A DNA stretch of 64,000 bases from Morella rubra (Eukaryota > Streptophyta > Magnoliopsida > Fagales > Myricaceae), in NCBI GenBank assembly GCA_003952965.2, contig CM025855.1:10652546-10716545 (forward strand), in the 5' to 3' direction. Positions 46,160-56,166 of the stretch are shown in pieces. The stretch's first letter is position 1; each line of letters opens with the position of its first letter. A program made the translations under genes and the position numbers. The notes beneath the pieces are model-generated. The model saw only the letters and a list, made by a program, of their open reading frames with translations, did no database searches and was not told where the DNA came from.

Positions 46160-47166
46160 TTATATTTCTGCAAGTTGTATACTATGGCAAAGTTGGATCA
46201 ACATGCCTTTGTTCTCTAAGGTCAAATGCTTCTTCCATCTACTACTGTTCTCAATGGTATTTTCTATCACCTTAATTCCCCATAAGGTAATGTTTCTACC
46301 CTCTAACATAAATTTCATATCCAAGGTAAGGAAATCCCAAGTAATGGGTCCCAAAGTGGCTAACCATTGAACTCCCATAATAATGTCACAATCCCCAAGT
46401 GCCAATACATAGAAATGTTTAGCGAATTGGTGACCCTGAATCTGCAAACATACACTATCATACCCTCCAGACCCCCTGATAATGTCTCCATTAGCTACTT
46501 GAACTCTCACCTTAACTTCTAAATTCACCCTTAGTTAAGCCCTTTGAAGAACTTTAAGGTCAATGAAATTATGGGTGCAACCCAAATCCACTAATATGAC
46601 TACCCATACTCCATTAATTCTTCCCTTTAACCTAATGGTCCTGGTGTTTGGTGTACCAACTCCACTACAGTCATGTTCAATTTTGGCACAACAGTTTGCT
46701 CAATTGGATCTCCCACTTCTTCTACATATGTATAATCCTCCTCTTCCCCACCATCCATGAAATATAATTTGGTAGTTTCACATTTATGCCTTGGATTCCA
46801 TTTTTCATCACAAAAATAACAAAGACCTTTATCTCTTCTCTCTTTCATTTGTGCTGGAGATATTTTGTGAACTGGTAAAGTTGTCTTAATGTTTGGTTTG
46901 GCTGAATGAGTAAAGGGTGCACCCATGGATCCCCCAGTTACTCTAGTAGATTTCTTCCAACTATTGACAAACTCCTTTTGCATTTTAGCCATTTCAAATG
47001 CTTGATGTAGAGTGGTAGGCTTCAAGAGCTTTACCGAGAACTGTATTTCATCTTTGAGTCCTCCAATGAAGCAACTAAGCTTGGTCTTAGCAAACACCTC
47101 CTTAAGTCGATTAAAAAGAGCTTCAAACTGGCCCTTGTATTCTACCACACTAGCTGTCTGTCTCAA
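46160..47166 (-). pseudogene. Gypsy gag and protease fragment
   Basis: The gag part has QTASVVEYKGQFEALFNRLK and LSCFIGGLKDEIQFSVKLLK, then a zinc-knuckle-like stretch GLCYFCDEKWNPRHKCE. The protease region has FYVLALGDCDIIMGVQWLAT. The order fits the N-terminal part of Reina-type polyproteins. Old and broken. Confidence 0.8.
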
Positions 47167-47678
47167 CTTCTACCTTTGTTCCATTGGATGATCATATGGA
47201 GTGTCTCCAAACCTCTATAACAGAGCCTTGACAAAAGCCTCCCAACTTGTGAACACCCCACCTTCCTCAGCATCCTGAAACCAAACAAGTGCATCCCCTT
47301 TCATATAAAAAAAGATATTCAAAACCTTATGAGATGAAGGAATTTGATAGATTTTGAAATACTGATTTGCCTTGTAAATCCATCCTGTGGGATCCCCCCA
47401 TCAAATCTGCAGATGTCCACCTTTACATGTCGGGGTAAATTAATTCCAGAATCACCAACATCACCAACAGACTCACCTCTATCTCTAGGTGGTGTACAAG
47501 TGCTGAGTTTCTAGTATAGTTCAAATAATTGGTCAACTTCTTTATAACTCCATCTAAAGCCTGCTCATATCTCTCCTGCCTTTGATTCATTTGCATTTCA
47601 TGATGATCCTACTTTTCATTCAATGCAGAGACCGACTCAATCAGCTAGTTGACACGTGTTCCTTCTACCATGGATACC

Positions 47679-47691
47679 GGCTCCGATACCA
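47679..47691 (-). other. Primer binding site of the Reina-like element
   Basis: The minus strand reads TGGTATCGGAGCC, one base from the usual methionine-tRNA site TGGTATCAGAGCC, three bases from the LTR end at 47695. Confidence 0.8.
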
Positions 47692-47694
47692 AGT

Positions 47695-48300
47695 TGTCAC
47701 GGCTCTTTTTTTTTTAATTGGAATTTTCTGGTGAATTTGTGTATAAAGATAAGATTAAGGTAGATTTAGAAATGGATATAAACTGGAAGTTGTATTCAAA
47801 TGCAAACAAGAACAAGGGATAACAGATTCGAGATGGTCAATCTCTAATCAATACTCAGCCTCCGTTTTTCATCAATGACCCTTCCCCCACTCACTACGTC
47901 CTATTCAAAGCCAAAATAAATTAACTGCTCAGCTGACGTCAGCTAGATTCTAACATCTTTAATAGAATGGTGGGCTGACCAACAGGCCTACTGCCCATAA
48001 CTACCAGACATCCTACAACTCAAATAAAATAATAAAACAGTCATTTAACTAACAAGGCAGCCCATTCAATTCATCGTAACCCACTGAGCCCAAGAGAACA
48101 CACACTTGTAGTTGACACATAAGCACTTCAAACCCTTCTCTTCAATCTTCAAGCGACAACAACTACTTTCCCTTTTACCCATGTCATGTCTCATGAAACA
48201 TCTTGATTCTTCTTGTTCCTTCTCAACGCCTCCACCACACCATCGTCTACCTACACCAGAATCACTATAAATACCAAGGTGATTTATTATGCTCATTACA
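47695..48300 (-). mobile_element. 5' LTR of the Reina-like element
   Basis: Runs from TGTCACGGCTC (plus strand) to GCTCATTACA. It matches the LTR at 42604-43315 except for the 106-bp duplication there and scattered differences. Confidence 0.85.
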
Positions 48301-48508
48301 ATCCTTTTGAAGTTTGACTTTTTGTAATTTCTTAAGGATTTCTTTATTGAATTTTTGAAATTTTAGACTCTTCTTAAAGAGTTGGTTGTATGCTTCTTGT
48401 AGGCTCTCTTCGATATTCCCTTCATCATCTGAGGTGTCAGAATGATTGTAAAGATCCTACAAATCAAGACTTTGATACATCTAAACTAAAAATCAAGGAT
48501 CGATATTA
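48301..48508 (-). pseudogene. Copia element remnant (gag side)
   Basis: Sequence just inside the Copia LTR. On the minus strand it gives LYNHSDTSDDEGNIEESLQE and AYNQLFKKSLKFQKFNKE, an acidic then coiled-coil-like stretch known from SIRE-type gag regions. Being so close to the primer site, it must be a deleted copy. It is cut at 48300 by the Gypsy element. Confidence 0.5.
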
Positions 48509-48521
48509 GGCTCTGATACCA
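48509..48521 (-). other. Primer binding site of a Copia element
   Basis: The minus strand reads TGGTATCAGAGCC, the exact complement of the initiator methionine tRNA end as commonly used by plant LTR elements, two bases from the LTR end at 48524. Confidence 0.85.
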
Positions 48522-48523
48522 AT

Positions 48524-51500
48524 TGAAAAATTCGGTTTATAGTCTATTAACACTTAAAAGGGGTGAATAGGTATTATCCCTCTATTTACAAATCAATAAT
48601 GATTTTAGAATTCTAAAATTGTCTTGTCTAGATCTATCAATTAATAAAATAAGCAGCAAATAATTAAAACAAATATCAATCACACAAAAGACATGGATTT
48701 TGTTGATGAAGTGGAAAACCTTTGAACTTACCTTTCAAAGGAAAAACCACTCTGGGCTAGCAGCTACCAAAAATCACTAAGAAGTAAGATCTTACAATAG
48801 TGATTCGGACACGAGCAACGTCTAGTTGCTTGACTCTGACTACCCCGATATAATAATCTAAGTAATCCAACTTAGACTCGCTTCTTGCAGTTAACCCTCA
48901 ACCCTCTGAGGTTCTTCTTATAAACTCTTTAAGAATGTCCTTATTCTTCAACATCGGGAACTCCGGCAACCATACTCCTTCAGCACTCTGAAGGCTTCTC
49001 TCTAAAGTAAGGCTTGAATAAATCGTGGAATGACCTCTTTAATTTTCTTCGTCGACCTCTACATGTATTTATAGAGATGGTTGAGTTTCAAATCAATTGG
49101 AATTATGAATGGAGGGGAATTTTTCAAAATTAAAATTCTGAAAGGATGGAAATATTTCAAAATCCAAATTTTGAAATAATTTCAAATTTTTCTCAGAGAC
49201 TTTGATTGCGTGTGGCTAGCTCCTTATTTTTAGCTCTTCATCTTGACAATGTCATTATCTTTTTAAACTTTGAAAGACTTTTTAATCTCTTGAACATTTT
49301 GACCAAACTTATAAATACAACTCAATTTGAATTTAAATTTAACACAAAATGTCATGCCCCAAACCTTCAAGGCTAGAGGGTGACTTACTAATCATAAACA
49401 AATAGACTTTTGTTTTAAAAAAATATCTAAAAAAATGCGGAATAAACTTTATTTAAAAACTTTTATAAATATCTCTTAATAAAACTTAAAAACTCTTTTA
49501 GAACACAAAGACAAATCTAAATATGATTAGACTCATACTAGAGTTAACATTTATTCTAATAATCTCTCAGCTACCACCCACGTGCCATCTAATCCTGACT
49601 ATCGACAAGCTTCTGATCAACATCTGAAAATAAAGAAAACAATAGTGGGTGAGTTCGACAACTCAGTAAGCAAAATCATTATGCTAGTGTGTATCCCATG
49701 AGCCACACTGTAACAGTAAAAGACAAAATATTCAAAATCTTTCTAAACTGTTGAAAGCTATTTTTGGCAATTTCAATAAAACATCTTTATCAATAAAATA
49801 GTTTTATCTATATAACAAAATACTATAAAAAATCTCTTTGGCAATAACTGTGGGTCACATTTACCCCGTGATAGGGTTGTGCAGTTGCTACCTAGTTTGA
49901 GGATCAGCCAAACTAAGCCAATACTATGGGTAGAATTCTTCCTTACTAAGGCTTGGCATGTCCAAGTGTGCACTCGGTAAGAATCTACAAAATAAACCAC
50001 TCCATTTCCAAAATGGTGCACTCAATGGGTTGCAATTGGTACCAATGCACTGTCTCTGTAACTCTGTAACTCTAGGCCTCAGGGTTTGAAAATACATAAC
50101 ATATCATACAATAAACATCACTTTGAACTTTGCATCTTTCTCTTCTTTTCATGAAATATCATGCACAAATCTTAAATAACAATAAATATAAAAAAGCTTT
50201 AATTTAAACATTGAAAACATCAAACATCATAAAAATCATGGATCTTTGACCATTGGATGCAGCAACAACTCAACACATTTCATGCTATAATCTTTACAAT
50301 TTTATCAAAAGTAATGCACATAAAACTCCAGGTTTTCAATAAAAACATGCAATTTTCAAATATCACCTCGGTCTTTTTAGAAAATCTAGCATAATAACCC
50401 GCTTACCTAGATCTTCAAGTAAATAAGCCTCTGACTTAGCACCTATCAATACAAAATTTAACGTATTATAATACGCTCAAACGGAAACACAAATGAAACT
50501 CTAAATGCCCTACAGGATTAAATCTGAAATTCACTGGTCAGATTCTAAAATATAACTTACCTATCTCGGGTTTCCTAAAATTCCCAAATTAAAATATGTT
50601 CTTCCTTAAGATCTTAACTATACTCCTGTAAAATTTAATATCCAGATTCCTTGTACAACTCAGCCAATAAAATCGACATTCACTCTGTTCACGGAGTCAA
50701 ACTATACCCTGAATAATTAGGTACTCATCACTTCCAAAATTCATAAAGATCTATTCCGATATCCAAAAATCCCAAAATTTATACCAAAGATTCATATATC
50801 TGTTATAAAGATACCATAAACTTTCATACCAAAATTCGAAGTCTAGCTATGTAATTCGGTATAAAACTCCAATTTGTATCAAAGATTATTTCTTAGCAAT
50901 TTCGATTTTTCTAAGCCTAACTTCCAGGTTTTCAAAACTATACCAATACATCTCCAAAAATTACGAAATTTTAACCAATCCTCCTGCAGATGTCTAGTAC
51001 GAAATATATAAAAATGATAATTTTTTATGTCTAAGGTCGGCTATAAAAAATAATTCGATCTACTACTCAGATCAAGAACCTAAATTTTTCCTGAACAAAT
51101 CTTGAACCCAAATTTCAATTACTCAAGAAACCCATTAAAACTATTTCGAAAATCTTGAAATAATTAGGGCTAGATCTAGACACCCTATGGTTTGATCTCT
51201 CATAAAAAAAATACAAATAAAATATCAAAAAATTCGAAATACCTGAATTTGCTTCAAGAAAATTCGTCTAGATTGTTGAAAGCAAGAAAACCCTTCTTTT
51301 TCCTCTTGTTGGCGTAAAAGTGAGGTGTGTAAAAATTAAAACCAATATGTAAATATATATAGACTCACTAATAGACTCCCTTTAAAACTCTAAAACTTTT
51401 AATTTTAAATAATCATAAAATCTTTAAAATTTTTTAAAAAAAGGTTTGACTAGGTCAAAGATAAAAATTCAACTATTTTAAAATGAGTTAAACTCAAATT

Positions 51501-51592
51501 TCAAATTTAAAGAAGACATTTCAAATATCAAATAACAAATTCAAATTGTTTTAAAATAGAAATCTCGGGTGTTACACGAAATTTTGCCAACA
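48524..51592 (-). mobile_element. Ty1/Copia 5' LTR, split by a Gypsy solo LTR
   Basis: On the minus strand it starts TGTTGGCAAAATTTCG at 51592. It is interrupted at 51576-49350, continues TTTTGTGTTAAATTTAAATT, has a TATA box (TATAAATACATG) near 49065 and ends ...CA at 48524 beside the primer site. Without the insertion it is about 840 bp. TGTTGGCAAAATTTTG is a common start of plant Copia LTRs. Confidence 0.8.
49350..51576 (-). mobile_element. Solo Gypsy LTR nested in the Copia LTR
   Basis: A 2227-bp stretch beginning TGTCATGCCCC and ending CGGGTGTTACA. The flanks are CAAAA (49345-49349) and CGAAA (51577-51581), a 5-bp target duplication with one later change. The interrupted Copia LTR reads on across it. 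It shares GGGTGAGT...CTCAGTAAG (near 49647) and AGGGTTGTGC (near 49873) with the other two Gypsy LTRs of this window. No coding region. Confidence 0.85.
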
Positions 51593-52529
51593 CTCAAACA
51601 CTAACAAAGTTGAATTTTAGTAATTAGTAATGAGGAAACAAATTGCCCCTTCTTTACTATCTAAATCCACAACACAATTGATATCATTAGTTTTAATAAC
51701 TCACCAATTGTACACTAAACATTGTTCATAAGATTTTTGTTGTCATGCAGTGTGTTGCTTTTGATGGAAGGCAGGGGAAATCACAAGCCCCTAAGTTTTG
51801 TCCCACACATTTGCTTTAGCTATTCTGCAAATTCACCTGTTTTTGGTCTTCATTAATGCAGATATACACACATCTTTGATAGAACTACATTTATCTACAA
51901 GTCAAGTACATAGTTTTGGTCTTCGGTTTAGTCTCTAATTGGCTCTCTTCTATTTAGCTACCTCTACTATCCCTAATAAACATGGATGTACTTGTTGAGC
52001 ATATGTGATAGTCGCCTATTAGTTTGCTAACTATGCCATTTGTTATGACATATTTCATGTTTAATGTCAACATGATATGTAGGATCACAGGCAACTTGGT
52101 ATACACAAGAAAATGAAATAAAACAATCTTAACAATCTTAGGTAATACTTTTTTTTTTATAGATTAACAATCTTAGGTAATACATTAGCAAATGAGATCG
52201 ACATTCTCACTCGGGGGCAGATGTGAAGCACAAGCTGAGTTGAATACCTCACACCCATTTAAGTCCAAATATATTGCATTTTGGTAAAATTAAAGCATTC
52301 TTCTTGGTTGATCACGAGGCAGATCATGGCTCTATCCTAATTATTTCTTCTTGGTTGTTCACGAGAGAAAAGAGGCCATGGGAGTGGAGAAAAGTGGGCG
52401 CTTAATTCTAACTTCGGCTTTAATACCAAGAACAAAATTTGAATTATAACTGAAATTTTTTGTATTTATTTTTAACGTGAGCAACAAGAGACAATTACAT
52501 GAAGTATTTAAACTAGACTATACACAATT
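51593..52529. other. Gene-free stretch
   Basis: AT-rich DNA with no frame, repeat or element that I recognise, except a short direct repeat ACAATCTTAGGTAATAC (about 52130 and 52168). Confidence 0.5.
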
Positions 52530-53383
52530 GAACAAGATGATTTAAGACCCAAAACAATCGTACCCGAGCCTAAACGGGGGTGAATAGGTTTTACAAATTT
52601 TCTTACAACTTTTTGCACTTAATAACTTTCTGCACAAACTTTACAAGTATAAATCAGCAATTTCAATATGCATAAAATTACAACAAGATTTATCAATGCG
52701 AAATATAAATCATGCACATCATAATCTCTTTATCTCAAATTCTTTAGCCAAGAACTCTCTCAATTCTCAACCACTATTCAAAGATTATTAACAATTAATC
52801 AAGAACATATAAACTTAATACCAAATAAAGATACCAATATTTGGTTACGAAGAGAAAATCTCTTGAAGAAATTTCCAAGAGACAAAAACTCTACAGGCCC
52901 GTAGGCCGAGGAAAAGATATCACTAACTTTTTAAACTCGAAATACACATGATCTATACTCAAGAATTTCCAAATCTTAATCTAACACACTCAATTTCTTA
53001 CCCTGAATACCATATCTAAATCTGCAACCAAGCAGGGAGTGAGAACCTCTCATCCATTCAAAAAGTTTAGACACTTTAACCTCACTGTTCATAGCACGAT
53101 GTCCTCCATGTGAACTCACACCAACAACATCTCAAGAACAGGGCACTTCGACCTCCAAGATTTCCAGCAACTCTAAAGATCTTGAATTTCTTTTAGAGAA
53201 AAGTATAGTGATCAAATCTGGAACTAAGAACCTAAAGAGATGGAGATATCTCAAGGTTTCATACTTAGTTCGCACATTACAAGCTCAGAAAAATAACAGA
53301 GGCTCTTTGAAAGAATTTTTCAATAAAGGCTCAATTTATGTAATTTTCTAAGTAATGAACAATGAGAAAATATTTGAGATATA
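52530..53383 (-). mobile_element. Copia LTR-like remnant
   Basis: Contains CGGGGGTGAATAGGTTTTAC near 52575, the reverse of the AACCTATTCACCCCC end of many Copia LTRs. It has further words typical of such LTRs (TTGGTTACGAAGAG near 52842). The CACTA element begins at 53384, so it may be inserted in this LTR. I could not find the continuation on the far side. Confidence 0.45.
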
Positions 53384-53403
53384 CACTACAAAAAAACAGG
53401 TCT

Positions 53404-53640
53404 ATAGCGGCCGTCACTAAAATCGCGCTAGATACCCCATATCCTGGTGGTTTACTTAAAACGCGACCGAAAAAGACGCCTATAGCGGCGGTCATAAACC
53501 GCCGCTATATACCACCTATAGCGGCGGTCACTATACCGGCGGTCAATGACCGCCGCTATAGATAACATGTAGTGGCAGTGTTGTGAAAACCGCAGCTAAG
53601 GCCAATCTATAGCGACAGTCAGTGACCGCCGCCATAGAAT
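53404..53640. repeat. 5' subterminal repeats of the CACTA element
   Basis: Many copies, in both orientations, of CTATAGCGGCGGTCA / TGACCGCCGCTATAG (near 53404, 53480, 53495, 53517, 53547, 53610, 53624). Such repeats bind the element's transposase proteins in studied En/Spm elements. Palindromic pairs like GGCGGTCA..TGACCGCC could fold. Confidence 0.9.
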
Positions 53641-53684
53641 TTATACTCACAGCAGCGTTTTTGTTAAACGCGCGTTTCAATAAA

Positions 53685-53945
53685 TCCCCTCCCCCTTTTC
53701 CCCCTTCGCGAATTTCAGCCCCTCCCCGCGAATTCAGCTCCCCCCCATTCGAACTGCAAATCCCCTCCCCCCCCTTCGCGAATTTCAGCTCCCCCCCACC
53801 CCCTCCGTGAATTTTAGCTCCCCCGCCCATTCAACTTCAAATCTCCTCCCCCTTTGAACTTCGAGAATTTCAACTCCCCCCCCCTCATTCGAACTTCACG
53901 AAAATCCCCTCCCATTCTCCCCCTTCGCAAAAACAAAACCTAACC
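53685..53945. repeat. C-rich imperfect tandem repeat
   Basis: About six imperfect units of CCCCTCCCCCTTCGCGAATT followed by TCAGCTC-like text, in the 5' part of the CACTA element. It gives glycine-rich or proline-rich chance frames on either strand. Confidence 0.8.
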
Positions 53946-54339
53946 CTAATCTGCCACTCGCCGTCGCCGCTGCCAGTCCCCCAAGCTACCACCGCTCACC
54001 GTCGCCTTGCGCCATATAGAGGCAGAGCTGCTCTCTCTCTCTCTCTCTCTCTCACACTCTCATAAGTCATATGTTATCTTCTTGCAGAGTTTGCAAATTG
54101 CAAGTGCTTTGGCTGTGGCTTTGGCTTTGGCTTGCTTGTGAATCTGTGATTGCCGATTGGTAGATCGGGGGTTTGTTGTCTTTGGTTATAGTTGGACAGC
54201 AAATCAGAAATAATTCAACTGTGTTGGTTTTGCATTGCTATTGGTTTTGCATTGCTGTTCAGGTCAGTGACTCAGATTCAATGTATATTTTCGTATTTTA
54301 TAAAATATGAATGAAATTAATTATATGGAGATTGGAGGT

Positions 54340-54720
54340 CAGGGCTTATGAATTGGATTATTGGGGTTCGTTGTGTTGGAGATTGGAGATTGGAGATTGG
54401 TTTTGCTTGTAGTGTTGGCTTATGAATTGGTTGTTGACTTGTTGTATTATACTATTATATGAATTGGTTGCTGAAAATATATGAATTGGTTGCAATATAA
54501 ATTGGAATGTATGAATTTGTTACTGGAAATATATGAATTGGTTTGTATAAATTGGTTGCTGAAAATATATGAATTGATTTGCTGAAAAATATGAATTTGA
54601 ATATGAATTGGTTGCTGGAATATATATGAATTGGAATGTATGAATTTGATTCTGAAAATATATGAATTGGTTGTTGTATTATATATTATATGAATTAGAA
54701 TGTGAGTCTGTTTATAGTTG
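54340..54720. repeat. Imperfect minisatellite (TATGAATTGGTTGCTGAAAA)
   Basis: At least ten scattered, slightly varied copies of ATATGAATTGGTTGCTGAAA, preceded by GGAGATT repeats (54376-54398). It is non-coding and lies inside the CACTA element upstream of its first gene. A CT microsatellite sits at 54031-54051. The rest of 54721-56160 is T-rich without a gene; near 55676-55760 a ~60-bp GGAAGGCGGAGGGCAGAGCT-type repeat occurs twice. Confidence 0.75.
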
Positions 54721-56166
54721 CTAAAAAATGTATAGTTTGTTTATTTGATTTGATTGATTATAGACTATAGTTGCTATATATTTGGTTGCTAAATTGGGTT
54801 GTATAATTTAACAGATATAATTTGCAGAGACTAGAAAGTGATTTAGTATTAATTTTTTTTTTTTTTATTTTTTTATTTCTGTTTAGTTTAATTTTGTTTT
54901 TATTTCTGTTAAGTAGTGTTAATTTTGTTTTTTTTTTTATGTTTTGTTATTTTGTTTTGTTCTCCCCCTTATACTTATATCTACTTAGTAGTTATTAATT
55001 ATATACGTATGTAGTATATTCGAATGGGGTAATTTAGTTCTATATACTTATATTGGAATGAATTTTTTTAGGAATAAGGCTACAATTTATCATTTTTAGC
55101 AATCTGCAAAAAAACAGAGCAATAATATGCAATTTTAGTCTTTACCATATATGGATAATGAAATGGGTCCAAACTAAATAAGGATTAAATATTATATGTT
55201 ATAGGCATTTGCACAAAAATCAAGAAGCCCATTATAGTTTTACAGGGCTTAAAACGCTAGTAACAGAGCTTAAAATGACCTTAAATCATCTAATGCGAGT
55301 AAGAAATAAAAGTTCAATTTTGTTCATAAATCATCTTTCGATGGTCTTTAATTGATGTCCAAAAGTTGTGTGATTGTAGAAGTAAAGCTTGTAAGTAGGT
55401 TCCCTTACTTTTATTGATGTCCAAAAGCCCGCTGTTTTTACTATTTTTTTTGGACCAGGTATCTTTATTAAAAATCTATTTTTCAATTTTCTTTGACAAT
55501 TGAACTCAATAGTCTCAACTATAGTGGTTTTCGTAACTGTGATTGAGGGACACTAGGTGACTTGCCGATAACATATTACTCTTTCACAGGTCAGTGGTAT
55601 TTTGAATCTCTTCATCAATTACTATTGTTTGTTCTTTTTTCCCTTTTTTTTTTGGAGATTAGAGTTTGTGGATTTTATTGGAAGGCGGAGGGCAGAGCTA
55701 ACTATTATTGGAGATGTTGGTGTTTGTGGGTTTTGTTGGAAGGCGGAGGGTAGGGCTAACTATTATTTGTTGTTGGTTCTGTGGAGTTTATTGGAGATTG
55801 GAGGGGTAATTGTTATATGATGTTCGTTATGTGTTTTTGTTGGAGATTGGAGACAAAGTTTGTGTTATTCAATATTTAATGTTTGTTTGTTTATCTATGT
55901 TTTAACTTTTGAGATCACTTCCTGGTGGATACCTCTACACTGATGTTGGAGGTCTAACCTGAGGTGAAACGAAGCCAGTCCTCTTTACGGAGGGATCTCT
56001 AAGTTTAACAATGTTGTATGCTGTTTAATTACAATTTTGTTGGTATTTATGTGTGTTTTTTTATTAATTTATGTTAGTTTATAGCAAAATCTTGATAAAA
56101 TGTGATGAACATTAAAATTATGCATAATCTTTTTTGTTGCATTTCATATAGTTATTACTGTCGCTC

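Larger units (their letters stand above)
42604..48300 (-). mobile_element. Reina-like Ty3/Gypsy chromovirus with both LTRs
   Basis: Minus-strand element of 5.7 kb: LTR 47695-48300 (606 bp), primer binding site 47679-47691, gag-protease (46160-47166), reverse transcriptase-RNase H (44867-46114), integrase with C-terminal domain (43420-44579), a purine tract at 43316-43333 and LTR 42604-43315 (712 bp). The coding region is broken in several places, and the LTRs differ at a noticeable share of positions, so it is not young. The flanks do not form a target duplication (CTTCT on the left, ATCCT on the right). The clade is assigned from the integrase and RT wording. Confidence 0.85.

Noticed and set aside
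53404-53640. Clustered palindromic repeats as a possible CRISPR-like array
   Set aside because: Spacing is irregular, units occur in both orientations, and the cluster abuts a CACTA terminus in a plant genome; these are transposon subterminal repeats.
53543-53830. Glycine-rich open frame on the minus strand and its proline-rich partner on the plus strand
   Set aside because: Both come from the C-rich tandem repeat of the CACTA element.
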